64,000 bases of DNA, from positions 10,056,017-10,120,016 of the forward strand of contig NC_088307.1 of NCBI RefSeq assembly GCF_032854445.1, written 5' to 3'. Positions 11,056 through 21,030 of this stretch are shown in pieces. The notes under the pieces were generated by a model. The model saw only the letters and a program-made list of their open reading frames with translations, searched no databases and had not been told where the DNA came from. Position 1 is the first letter of the stretch; every line of letters starts with the position of its first letter. This DNA is from Liolophura sinensis. Its lineage: Eukaryota; Mollusca; Polyplacophora; Chitonida; Chitonidae. The translations under genes were made by a program, and so were the position numbers.

Positions 11056-11381
11056 ATCTTCTGTGGGGTGCGTTGAAAGGACGAATAGGTTGATTTCGTT
11101 GTTGTTTCGATGACAAAGGACTTGACATCTCAACTGCCAGGGGAATGTCCGGCACAGCGCCTGTTATTAGCCATGCTACTGCATTTTCATAGCCCAAGCT
11201 TGCCAACTTCTCTGTCTCGATCACACATGCATTAGGAGAAATGCCTGCTGCACAGTTTATGGTGGTACTTGAGATCGAACTTCTTCCTCGTGGCAGGGTC
11301 CTTTGGAAAGGCAAAGAAAGAAATTCCACCTCCCTCGACCAGCTGACTACTGCACCCGTAATCTACGCATATCACAGGCAT
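11042..11381 (-). pseudogene. THAP-domain protein relic
   Basis: Reading on the minus strand from an ATG at 11381, the frame gives MPVICVDYGCSSQ, then ISFFAFPKD, then KLCSRHF. These are the opening Cys pair, the hydrophobic core and the closing Cys-His of a THAP (C2CH zinc finger) DNA-binding domain. About 25 residues expected between RKK and the CSRHF part are missing and a stop follows. A second frame continues with TEKLASLGYEN and GAVPDIPL, the latter resembling the conserved AVPTIF box downstream of THAP zinc ligands. THAP domains occur in P-element-type transposases and in host regulators. No catalytic domain is visible here. The deletion and frame change make it a pseudogene. Confidence 0.7.
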
Positions 11382-11639
11382 GACTATCTCTCAAGAATTT
11401 GTCAAACAACGGCAAATTCGGGTCGAAATGACTGTTTACAGCTTTCTACTATGACTTATACACGTATCGAGCTAGCGCCTCCTTACGGTGACGTCACGGA
11501 CTCGTCAGCCTCGCTTTGAAATTCAAAATGTGCATATTTAGCCAAGTGGTCTTCTTCGCCGGCTGCTCGCAAAACGACTACACCCAGGCCGTGGTTGGTT
11601 GAAGGGGCCCAAATACTTTCAATATGAACTTTTAAAACA

Positions 11640-13080
11640 ATCTGGAGGCACAAAATATAGAAATTCTTGACAGTATTCCTTTAACAAAGTGAAGTAATTG
11701 AGAAGGAGGTGGATTTGAACTACACAAGAAATTCCTTTTTCACATATTGTCAAGCTATTTGTTAAGTAAGTTTAAATGTACTATTATAAATCTATATACA
11801 TTAGACATTAGACGGAAAAGGATATTATCCTGCAGGGGCGTAGGCTGGTGGGGAGGGGAGGGGGGGGGGGCAGTGCAGGGGTGTTCCGCTCAAGTGGACG
11901 AAAAAAATATTTTAACCTATATCTCTTACCTAGCTATTAACATTCATTCCACAGATATTTGTTGTAGCCTATATAGACCTATATTTCAATTTTGTACCGA
12001 TTTACTAAATAGTATATTGGCCTATTTAGACTGTCATGTGCCTATGTTCTGTCATGTGAACCATTCCATATTGTTCCCGGTGGAAGACGACGTGTTTTAC
12101 AAAATCACCTCTCTAGTACCGCGCAAGCAGCAGTAGCCATTTCCGTCTGGTGGACAAGGCAGATGCCGCAGTTTTACTGGTACTGTTTGTAACACTAGAG
12201 CCCATGACAATAAATATCATTTTGTCAGGGACAGCCTGGTTTCAACCCAACCTAAGCTGAACTTGAGTTGTGGTTGTTTTTTTTTTTTTTGATTATGTGA
12301 AAATGAATGTATACACATTGGCCAAATCTGCATTCGAAACACTTCGAAATCACTCAGATTCTCTCTCCGGCATTCTAATAACCTGAAGCTTTCGGGCCCT
12401 AGGCGGTTCCTGGACCCTCGCCTAACAGACTGCGATGGTCGTTCCGCTCTCGTGAAATCCGACCCCGGTGACGATCCACCCTACGCACCTGTCCTGTGCC
12501 TTTAACGTTATACAGTAGGCTGCTGGTCATTAACGAATATTTTAGCGCGGCCTATTCCACCGGATACACCTATTACATAACAGGTTCAAGGGCGCACTAG
12601 GGAAGCCCTCGCGTCATTTCGTAGACGATCTGTCACTGTGAGCAGACTGGCAATCGATCTGAGCCACCTACAGACGATTTCCCATTGAGTTGCAAAGGGT
12701 TATTTATTTCAGACAAAAATATTTCGGTGTTAAGCATCCCCGAGACATTTTGATAATTCACATTCTCACAATAGATGCGCAGGAGCGACACATTTTCAGT
12801 TTTGTCTTTTGGCGTGCGATAAGGAAAGAGAAAACATTCTACTACTTCCAAATGATAGTCAAAAACAGCAACAGCTGTGCTATCTGTACAGACAACTCGC
12901 TTTACCAGTGACAATGTTGAGTGCTGTGTGAGTCAGGAATGCGAGCTGCTCTAACCGAACACACGTACTCAGTACGATCCAGCAAGAACGAAAGCTAAAG
13001 TGTGAAGCGACCGTTTAACGGAAACATGGCTGTATATATTTGCCTCTTATATACACAGGTATCATATAACTATGTCACAA
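11640..13080. other. No recognised gene
   Basis: Short frames on both strands (for example minus 12914-12633) have no domain I recognise. A G-run lies at 11855-11870. No RNA gene was seen. Confidence 0.45.
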
Positions 13081-13087
13081 TGCTACG

Positions 13088-13145
13088 TGTAAGTGAAATA
13101 TTCTTGAGTACAGCGTAGGACACCAATTGAATGAAATAAAATCAA
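13088..13145 (+). repeat. SINE family 1 tail fragment
   Basis: AAGTGAAATATTCTTGAGTA, then a CGTAGGACACCAATTGAAT end, is the 3' tail of SINE family 1 without its tRNA-like head. Confidence 0.7.
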
Positions 13146-13742
13146 ACCAAATATTTAACAGAATAATCTGATGGAATAACAGAATACATTCTATTATCGC
13201 TTAAACAATTGACTTTTTGTTTAAATTTAACACATTTTTTTTAATATTACCATGTCCAGCACAATGTTGGTTTCGGGGCCCAAGCAGATTGGAACATACT
13301 GTTATCGGATGTAAAATGTGCGTTACTACGCTGCCAGATTGCCCCACAGTGGAAGGTCTACCCACCCATCGATAGCCTAAAATAACTTTGTCTACTTCCA
13401 CATATAGAATATTCAATTAACTTTCTACACATATTCTGCTCAGTAGTAGTGCAAGTGATGTAAACGACGTAGAGAGGGGCATGAACAATAAGGAGTATTG
13501 CAAGATTCTGGAAAAGTACACCATCGTTTCATGTTCTTTAGCAACCTTATTCAGGTAAAAGTAGGTCAGAATCAACAAATACAAGCTAAAACTAGTGTGC
13601 ATACTTCGATGGTAGAATTATAGTATAAGTAAAAACGAATTTATCAGGCTTTTGTACAGCACAAAATGTTAAACCTACTCAATTTGTCAATGTAAAGTAT
13701 TTTCAAGCGCTTTTTCTCACAGAAAGCTCAAGATTGTGTTAA

Positions 13743-13803
13743 ATTATTTATTTATTTGATTGGTGTTTTATATACGCCGTACTCGTATTTCACTTATACA
13801 ACA
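13743..13803 (-). repeat. SINE family 1 tail fragment, minus strand
   Basis: ATTTATTTGATTGGTGTTTT followed by ACGCCGTACTC is the reverse complement of the family 1 tail. It is directly followed by the large CA/CT microsatellite. Confidence 0.7.
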
Positions 13804-13833
13804 GGGGCCACCCAATTCCTCCCCCTTCTACCC

Positions 13834-14060
<227 letters not shown>

Positions 14061-14159
14061 TATACACAAGAGATTTTTATCCCTTGTGCGTTAGGGTAAC
14101 CTAGAACAGTATCCTTCGGCCAGACTAACTGACCGACAGGTAAAAAACGGCACTTACAA

Positions 14160-15080
14160 TCCACTCTGCAGCACCACTATCACTTTCATTGACGTTAAGT
14201 GGAAGATTTGCTTAGTGATTTTTCCGTGTTTACAACAAAACATACTTTCCAGGCTATAGCAACCACATAAATATATGTCAGTTACTGTGTACACTGCCTG
14301 TCTGCAACGTTTAATAGGAAACAGAAAGTACTTTGTTTCTAACATCTTGCAGGAGGCCTGTTGCTCAGAAACCGACATTCCGAGGAATTTTCTGCGAAAG
14401 GCCATGATATACGTAGTGACGTCACTGAAAAATGTGACTACGGTGTGTCTGATTATATCAGGGCGTTTCTGAGAGTTAGACAAATGTAAGTGACCTAAAC
14501 TGACCTAAAACTGCTGGCATAAAGGGTACCAAAATAAAAAAAAAATAAAAAAAAATAAAACATGCACAAAAAATAACCTGGTAGGTCTCTTTTTTTATAG
14601 TACATGTAAATAGTTTGATATGATTGGTGTTTTACGCCGAATTCAAGATAATTTGAAAGCTGAGCTGAGCTGAGCTGTACTGATTGGCGTCAGTTTGTGT
14701 TATAATCCGTAACGACCTAATGGTCAAATTCAGTGTTTCTGAATTGTTTTTGATACGTTTGTTCGAGTGTAAATTCCATCATCAAAATAGAAATGAATTT
14801 TATCGAGACAAGAATTAAGAGTTCTCTAGACTTAAGCACCATGCTAAAAATACATATGGCTTGCCAGACAAGCCGCAGAATTCTCAGTAATTAGAAATAA
14901 CATTGTTTACTGGTAACTGGTTTGGCTACATACAATAGGCCTATATATTATATACACAATATTTGCTTTATGCCTTTCCGTTTTAAACATTAGTTATTGT
15001 TAAAAGAATTAACTGAGAAAAATTCTCTTTTTATCACGATATTCAAGAAATCATTTTGACACCCTCTTCCTGTTATGTTT
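14160..15080 (+). repeat. Z-Y module, plus copy 2
   Basis: Direct repeat of 10085-11055. Near-identical stretches run from GCACCACTATCACTTTCATT to the CACCCTCTTCCTGTTATGTTTTG end. It includes the SINE-tail segment (14612-14650) and the GAGCTGAGCTGAGCTG run. It lies immediately upstream of the Mutator-like transposase. With the inverted partial copy at 20430-20590 it could form the ends of that element. Confidence 0.82.
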
Positions 15081-15232
15081 TGTCAAAGCTTCAAAGAAAT
15101 CAGTAATAAAAAAGTGTGCCATGCTAGTATAAAAGTTAATTGTCAGTAATAAAATATGTATCTCAGTTGCATTTGATTGTTATAGTGCCCCCTCGCCCAC
15201 TTTTCATTTGCTTCCTACGCCTATGAACAGGC

Positions 15233-16661
15233 ATGTCTCTCCTTCGGAGACCTGGCCCAAAAGCTGCGGTGGTGAACCGAGCTCTTCAAGTAGGCCTCCA
15301 GGACACACCAATGGGGAACACCCGAGCCAGACTCCTGTTTGCAAACCATGTCGCATCTGCAATCACAAAGCTGAACCGAGAGGATATGGCAAATAAGGTG
15401 GAAGAGGTAAAGGCATACAAAAGGCAAAGAGGAGAGGATGACAGCACAATGGATCTGGCCTCAGATGCTCGCTACAACAGCATTAATATAACCAGCCCCA
15501 AGAAACCAGGCCAGAATGCTTCACAGGCCATTTCCCTGGATGTGGAGACATCAACAGACAAGCAATACATTGTCCCCGCTGATATGAAGAATAAAGTGTG
15601 TTGGACTAGGTCCTGGCTGAGAGGGAAAGGCTTCCAAGTAAAGTGCCCTGGAGGACACGAGGGGTGCACGGAGAACACAAACCCACATGCCCCCTGATCC
15701 GAGTATAATATGGGGAACGAGATTGGCGAGGGATTGGCGAGGCAAGGTGTTTTAGCCAAGCACGTAACCACGGACGACGACTTCACGTCAGCCAAGGGAA
15801 TGGAAAACGGCATCCGACTGGTCGAGCCACTGTGGGAGACGGTTAGCAGATGCCACTCACCTAGGCAGATCCCAGTTCAAGTAAAGCAACCAGGCTAAGT
15901 TCCGCGATGCCATGTTCGAGGGACAGGGCCGAACGAGGGAAGCCAGGAAGAAAGCTCAGAAGGTGTTGAGCCAGGATGTTAAGGCCAGGTGTAGCTTGAT
16001 TTTTTCTCAACTTATGTCTGAGCACAGTGGTGACATGAGGAAAATAAAAACTTACCTACCCAAGGTTAAGGATGCAACGGTCAGGTGTTACGGTGGGGAC
16101 TATTCCAACTTCCGCAGGAAGAGTGTGGTTTGCTCCGCAGGAGAAACCAGCAGCTGGTTGGGAGAGGCAGTGAACTCTGCCCTTTCAACATGGATGCGAG
16201 CGACAGGAAACTATTGACCGAAGTACTGCACATGAAGTTGGGCGAGACAGCCGTCGCCAGTCTCCGGATGAACACCTCAAAAGTGCGAAGCTGTCAACAG
16301 GCCACTCAGTGTCTCCTTTCACAGGAATGTTAACTACAGCAGAAATATGGAGGGAAGGGCGGCGTCCACATTCCACAGACTTAAGAATGGCCAGGACAAA
16401 TCCACTGCTGCCAAACTCGGAGCTGTCGGTGCCATTGTTTCACCTAGGAGCGAGAAAACGGCACAACAGATTGAAAGGGTGTAGCAGTACTACAAGGTTT
16501 ATAAGAAGCAAAAGACAGTTAAGGGGAGATCACTCCGCAATACAGCCAGAAAACTCCAAGGGCACAATCAGTATATTTCAAATCCAGAAGAGAAAACTGA
16601 CTATGCCAAGGGACAACTGGACAACACCCCAACAGATCACACATGCGCTAGATATTTGTAA
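15233..16661 (+). pseudogene. Mutator-like transposase (decayed)
   Basis: Conceptual translation across several frames follows the animal protein family annotated as Mutator-like transposase domain proteins. Blocks in order are NTRARLLFANHV near the start, ARYNSI, the pair GQNASQAIS and KQYIVPADMKNKVC, SWLRGKGFQVKCPGGHEGCT (a Cys/His pattern typical of the family), HVTTDDDFTSAKGM, RKKAQKVLSQDVKARC, KIKTYLPKVKDATVRCYGGD, VVCSAGETSSW and LLTEVLHMKLGETAVASLRM. Family members would be expected to cut and paste DNA between long terminal inverted repeats. At least four frame changes (near 15690, 15890, 16100 and 16280) show it is dead. It is intronless, follows the Z-Y module, and ends about 140 bases from a convergent nuclease relic. 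Family assignment is by remembered motifs. Confidence 0.75.
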
Positions 16662-16799
16662 CCGCCAGTTTTGGTATATAATTTGTCAGTGCTGTTGTCG
16701 GTTATGAAAGAAATTTATAAATAAATACAGAAATTGAGCAAAACCTGACACATCTGTTTGTTTATTATTTTTAATGAGGGGAAACCAACCTGCTCAGTT

Positions 16800-17161
16800 T
16801 TAAATGCAGCATGCACCTTGCATACTGCCCACGGCCGAGACAGTGCCATGGCTGTAGCAGCGCTGCCTGTTATTGTTAATACCATGCGGTTCCCAGCTTA
16901 TGTGGTCCACATTTACACAGCGTGTGTTGTGGCACACGTGTGAGCAATCAAAATTGGGATCTAAATATAACACTCCCTGCCTGGCCATATAAACAAGTCT
17001 ACCAATGTGTTTTTTATTCCATCGGTGTGTGAGGAGGCGAGGCCACATCGGCCATCCCTCGTCAATGGTCCAGTCCACAGTCGACAGGCTCCGTTTTTGC
17101 TATAAACACTGAAACTTTTAATTTTTGCAGCAATTTCTGCTCTGAACGTCTCCATTTCCAA
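16800..17161 (-). pseudogene. His-Me finger (I-PpoI-like) nuclease relic
   Basis: Two overlapping minus frames together give the zinc-binding loop region typical of I-PpoI-type homing endonuclease relatives. CRLWTGPLTRDGR lies in the first frame (17161-16961). The second (17078-16800) gives GRLVYMARQG, then CSHVCHNTRCVNVDHISWEP, then NNNRQRC. The CSH..CH...C...H pattern supplies the zinc ligands and catalytic His expected of the fold, and the NNxRxRC end is characteristic. One frameshift between the halves makes it a pseudogene or a sequencing-error casualty. About 120 residues is a normal size for stand-alone members. It is convergent with the Mutator-like transposase and probably part of the same mobile element. 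Its role there is unknown. Confidence 0.72.
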
Positions 17162-17384
17162 GCGTAGGAATACTAGAACGCTGCATGTTGTTCATTTCAG
17201 AATGCCTATACACGTTACCCTACACTAAACAGCACTTTACCTATTTTTCATCAAAATGGATATTTTCAGAAAATAAATAGCTCCAGGAAGCTATAAAATG
17301 ACTCAATCAATGCAAAACACATCCCAGACATACCCACCAAAATTATCAGGTTGCTGCGAAATCTGAGCGCACTTTACATATTTT

Positions 17385-17712
17385 GGTGACTGTTAGTGCA
17401 GGCCATTAATTTTCCATAAGCTACAATGTTAACGTCTAGCGCTGTAGCTCAGTCCCAAACATTCCGTGGCCAATAAGCTTTGGTGCATACCTGGCCCAGC
17501 CTGTAAGAAACAAGCCATAAAAATCTTGACATGTTGACCGTCAAAATCTGGACGTTTCCATGCGGCAGCAGGGAGGCGTGCCTAGCATCACCAAGGGGAC
17601 GTCACTCGCAGCCTCATCACTACCTCACACCTTGTGTCCTCTCGTCCAGAATTTCAAACTTTCATCAATAAAGCTCATACCTCCTTTAAGTTTAGACAGT
17701 TTCCAGCATTTT
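17385..17712 (+). repeat. About 310-bp dispersed repeat, copy 1
   Basis: Direct match to 28135-28445. Shared landmarks are CCAATAAGCTTTGGTGCATA, GCAGCCTCATCAC and CTTGTGTCCTCTCG. On the minus strand part of it is open (FWxRGHK motif in both copies), but one copy has a stop, so I do not call a gene. Confidence 0.8.
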
Positions 17713-17859
17713 AATACCACGCATGCACCTGTACACCAAAAATGGCCGCCTGGGAGCAAAAAAAGACTTTATACCCTAAAATACACAGAATTACATCCCT
17801 ACCGAAAAACGAAAGTTGTAAAGGGGGTCTGTGACCACATATACTCTGACATTTTTGGT

Positions 17860-18460
17860 ACGGACCGCCGGACCCCTTCTCCCTCCGGGCCTCCAAACCC
17901 GTTCTTGCGTCCGGGCCGCCGGACCCCCTCTTCCGTCCAGGCCTCCGGATGCCTTCTTCCGCCTGGGCCGCCAGACCTCTTCTTTTCGTCCTGGCCCCTT
18001 CGTCCGTCCGGACCCCTTCGCCCGTCCGGGCCCCTTTGTCCCCATTTTTTCCGTTCGGTCCGTCCAGGCCGCTGGACCCCTTCTTCCGTCCGGTCCGCCA
18101 GACCCCTTCTTTCGTCCTGGCCCCTTCGTCCGTCCGGGCCATGCGGGTCGCTGGACCTCTTCGTCAGTCCAGGTTGTCAAGGTCACCGCACCCCTTCTTT
18201 TGTCCGGGCCACGGGACTCCCTTCTTCCGTCCCGCGCCGTCCGACCCCTTCTTTCGTCCGAGCCCCCCTCCTCCGTCCGAGCCCCTTCTTCCGTCAGGGC
18301 TGTCCGGGCCGCTGGACCCCTTCGTCTGTCCGGGCCGTCCTGGTCTCTGGACTCTTTCGTCTGTCCGGACCGTCTGGACCGTCTGGGGCGGCGGACCTCT
18401 TTGTCCGTTCGGGCCGTCCGGGCCGCCGGACCCATTCTTCCGACCGCCCGTCTGGGTATC
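17860..18460 (-). repeat. GC-rich degenerate tandem array (minus orientation)
   Basis: The same array as 1200-1625 in reverse orientation, about 600 bases, units with CCGGACCCCTTCTTCCGTCC. Long open frames on both strands (Pro/Ser/Phe-rich or Arg/Gly-rich) follow from the repeat and are not genes. Confidence 0.88.
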
Positions 18461-18494
18461 CATGTCTGGTACCGAATTGTATCAGCGTAAAAAG

Positions 18495-18790
18495 TTATTT
18501 CGATTCTTTTTAGATGCTGTTTTTAGTAGCCGTTTTCTGGTTTCTTGTATAGTCCACTTGTTACGGTAAAAACTACACAGAAAGGCCTGCAGTTTTGTTA
18601 ACAAAACGTTTACTAAACATTACCAGCAAACACCGTTTATACAGCACATATCACAGTAACAACACAACGTACATGTACAGATAGTACCAGTTAGCAGTCC
18701 GTGTAAGAGTACATTGTGAAGTTCTCAACGGTCCGTGAGAGCCATGGGGAAGGATCCAACAAAGTGTAGTCCACGAAAGCTGTGATGCAA
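18495..18790 (-). repeat. Module X, partial minus copy
   Basis: Reverse complement of part of 300-720, with CGGTCCGTGAGAGCCATGGG and ACGTACATGTACAGATAGTA. It runs into the expanded 45-bp array. A second, longer copy follows at 19850-20400. Confidence 0.8.
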
Positions 18791-19072
18791 CTGTTTAGCA
18801 CAAACCCTCAGATATCCACGAAATCCTTGATGCAACTGTTTAGTACAAACCCTCAGATCTCCACGAAATCCTTAATGCAACTGTTCAGCACAAACCCTCA
18901 GTTATCCACAAAATCCTTGATGCAACTGTTCAGCACAAACCCTCAGATATCTACGAAATCCTTGATGCAACTGTTCAGCACAAACCCTCAGATATCCACG
19001 AAATCCTTAATGCAACTGTTCAGCACAAACCCTCAGATATCCACGAAATCCTTGATGCAACTGTTCAGTGCG
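18781..19072. repeat. 45-bp minisatellite
   Basis: Six to seven nearly identical 45-base units containing GATGCAACTGTTCAGCACAA and CTCAGATATCCACGAAATCC. Because 45 is a multiple of three, the plus strand stays open with a repeated 15-residue peptide (MQLFSTNPQISTKSL). There is no other sign that it is translated. The counterpart at 186-300 has only about three units. Confidence 0.92.
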
Positions 19073-19075
19073 ATA

Positions 19076-19252
19076 ATAATCCAGGAGCCTCTCACCAATG
19101 CGGTCGCTGTGAGTTCAAGTCCAGGTCATGGTGGCTTCCTTTCCGGCCGTACGTGGGAAGCTCTGTCTTCATCGTCGGGCTTCCCCGTGCTCTGCTCGGT
19201 TTCCTCCCACCGTAATGCAGGCCGCTGTCGTTTTAGCCTTCTCGGTCAGGGC
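19076..19252 (+). repeat. SINE family 1, tail missing
   Basis: Carries the CTCACCAATGCGGTCGCTGT segment and CGGTTTCCTCCCACC, but stops before the GAGTACGGCG tail and runs into the repeat at 19250-19560. Confidence 0.8.
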
Positions 19253-19545
19253 AATGTTCGTTGAGTCGTGTTTTATCAGCCCTGCTCGTCTTCATCCTGC
19301 ATGGATGTAAGCATTTCGCCTAGCTGGCAGTTCTTCCGGGAAGTTACCGAACATAGCAGAACCTTCTCATTAATAACAGACTCTTTCATTCAGATTTTGG
19401 GAAGATATTTTCGTAACAAATCTGACTTTGCTTAGGGAATATAATGCAAAGTCACAACATTTTTCTCTAAGCAATGACTCTCCTCAGGCGTTTTTTTCTT
19501 TTGCCAGCTCACCCTGACAAAATCCGTAGGTATCCACGAAATCCG
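19250..19545 (+). repeat. About 290-bp repeat, copy 1
   Basis: Nearly identical to 24288-24578, from TTTTAGCCTTCTCGGTCAGG to CCAGCTCACCCTGACAA. In both places a SINE lies just upstream. Confidence 0.88.
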
Positions 19546-19639
19546 TGATTCAGCTCTTTGCTAGTTCTGTTCATTACCGTTGTAGAAAAGATGAGTAGAA
19601 GAAGGAGGAAGGCTGAATAGTACATGTGTAACAGTAAGA

Positions 19640-19845
19640 GTATCCGCCGGATCCTTTATTCCGTCCGGGTCGTCCAGGCCACCGGACGCCTTCTTCCGAC
19701 CTGGCCGTCCGGGCCTCCGTAACCCTTCTTCCGACCTGGCCGTCCAGGGCCGGCGGACCCCATCCTCCGCCGGGTCCCTTCGTCCGTCCAGGCCGTCCGG
19801 GCCGCCGGACCCCTTCTTCCGACCTCCCGTTTGGGTGTCCAAGTC
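19640..19845 (-). repeat. GC-rich array, short minus copy
   Basis: About 200 bases of the CCGGACCCCTTCTTCCGACC-type repeat, directly followed by a full module X copy, as on the left side of the window. Confidence 0.85.
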
Positions 19846-19849
19846 TGGT

Positions 19850-20400
19850 ATCGAATGTATCAGCGTAAAAAGCTATTTTGATTTGTCCTGGGTGCAGAAT
19901 GTGTAGACTTGACGCGAGAAGAGTCTGGGATCTTTTAACACACAGCTTTCAAACTCTCTTAAAATTTGGTTCAGCGTCGCTTGAGTGTTGTGTTTCGTAC
20001 GCCGGCAATTCGGAGTACAAAGGGGAGTAGCTAATTTTTTGGTTTCCTGTATAGCCCACTTGTTACGGTAAAAATGAAACAGAAATGCACGAACATTTAC
20101 TAAACATTTCAGCAAACACCGTTTATACAGCCATATCACAGTAACAACACAACGTACATGTACAGATAGTACCAGTTAGCAGTCCGTGTAAGAGTAACAT
20201 TGTGAAGTTCTCAACGGTCCGTGAGAGCCATGGGAAAGGATTCGACAAAGTGTACAGTTCACTAAAGCTGTGATGCAACTGTTCAGTACATCATCACCCT
20301 CGATATGGACAGAGAAGACGTTCAAGTCCACACAAGGCTAAAGTACACTCCGCACACCCCACAGAGCCACTAACAACACCCTCTTATGTCTTCACGCACA
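19850..20400 (-). repeat. Module X, long minus copy
   Basis: Reverse complement matches 35-735 with moderate divergence and without the 45-bp expansion. It includes the CCGGCAATTCGGAGTAC landmark and a block near TTCACGCACAAAAGT at the end. Confidence 0.82.
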
Positions 20401-20429
20401 AAAGTCTGGTGAATACCTATGCTATTCCT

Positions 20430-20590
20430 GTCCCGATAAAATTCATTTCTGCTTAAGCGTCGACTCCTGATGATGGAATTTGCGGAGGTGTAAACACACC
20501 CAATAGGTCTCCGAACTGTAACATAAGCCGACAACAGTCATTGCAGCTGAGCTTTCAAACTACTTACTATGAAATATTAGGCATGGGATT
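20430..20590 (-). repeat. Y module, partial minus copy
   Basis: Reverse complement of the Y part of the Z-Y module: AAAATTCATTTCTGCTTAAG, CGTCGACTCCTGATGATGGA, then GCTGAGCTTTCAAACTA. The Z part is absent. This is the inverted partner of 14645-14830. Confidence 0.7.
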
Positions 20591-20984
20591 AAAATAGACG
20601 TCTGTCTTAATCTCAGATAACACCTACGAGCAGTGTCGGGTCTGATCGATCGGGACATGGAGTGGTGTATTAAGGATAGTTTTATACACACATACACACA
20701 TTCGTTCGACTTCAATGGTTTTAGGGGCTGGGTTATTGTTGAAATATGGTTTACCGATGCTGACTTTGACATATTTACATGTTTCAGGGAATTTGTGCAT
20801 TCTAAATATAGGGTAGGGTTCGAGCTGTGGAGGGTGATGGGTGATGGGGGGATGGGGGAGGGGGTGATGGGGATGCTGCAGCTATTTCTTTTCCCATTGT
20901 TTACAAGCAACTGTGTAGCGGAAGCTGTGTCTCGATTTGTCTGTGGGTCAGTTGATCGACTAAATTGTTCATATTCTTTTTTAG

Positions 20985-21030
20985 GCCAAAGTGACTATGA
21001 CGTCCTATGTGAAGAAACTACTGGGTTTTG
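20985..21030 (+). CDS. IFI44-like exon with start codon
   Basis: The acceptor ATTCTTTTTTAG precedes 20985 and the donor GTAAGT starts at 21031. The ATG is at 20997 and the peptide is MTSYVKKLLGF plus one base. The exon is short but joins in frame to the next one. An upstream non-coding exon is implied by the acceptor but was not located. Confidence 0.72.

Noticed and set aside
12633-12914. 93-codon minus-strand frame
   Set aside because: No domain recognised and an overlapping antisense frame of similar length; insufficient support.
17560-18569. Frames of up to 317 codons, Pro/Ser/Phe- or Arg/Gly-rich
   Set aside because: They lie over the GC-rich tandem array, are open on both strands and show no domain.
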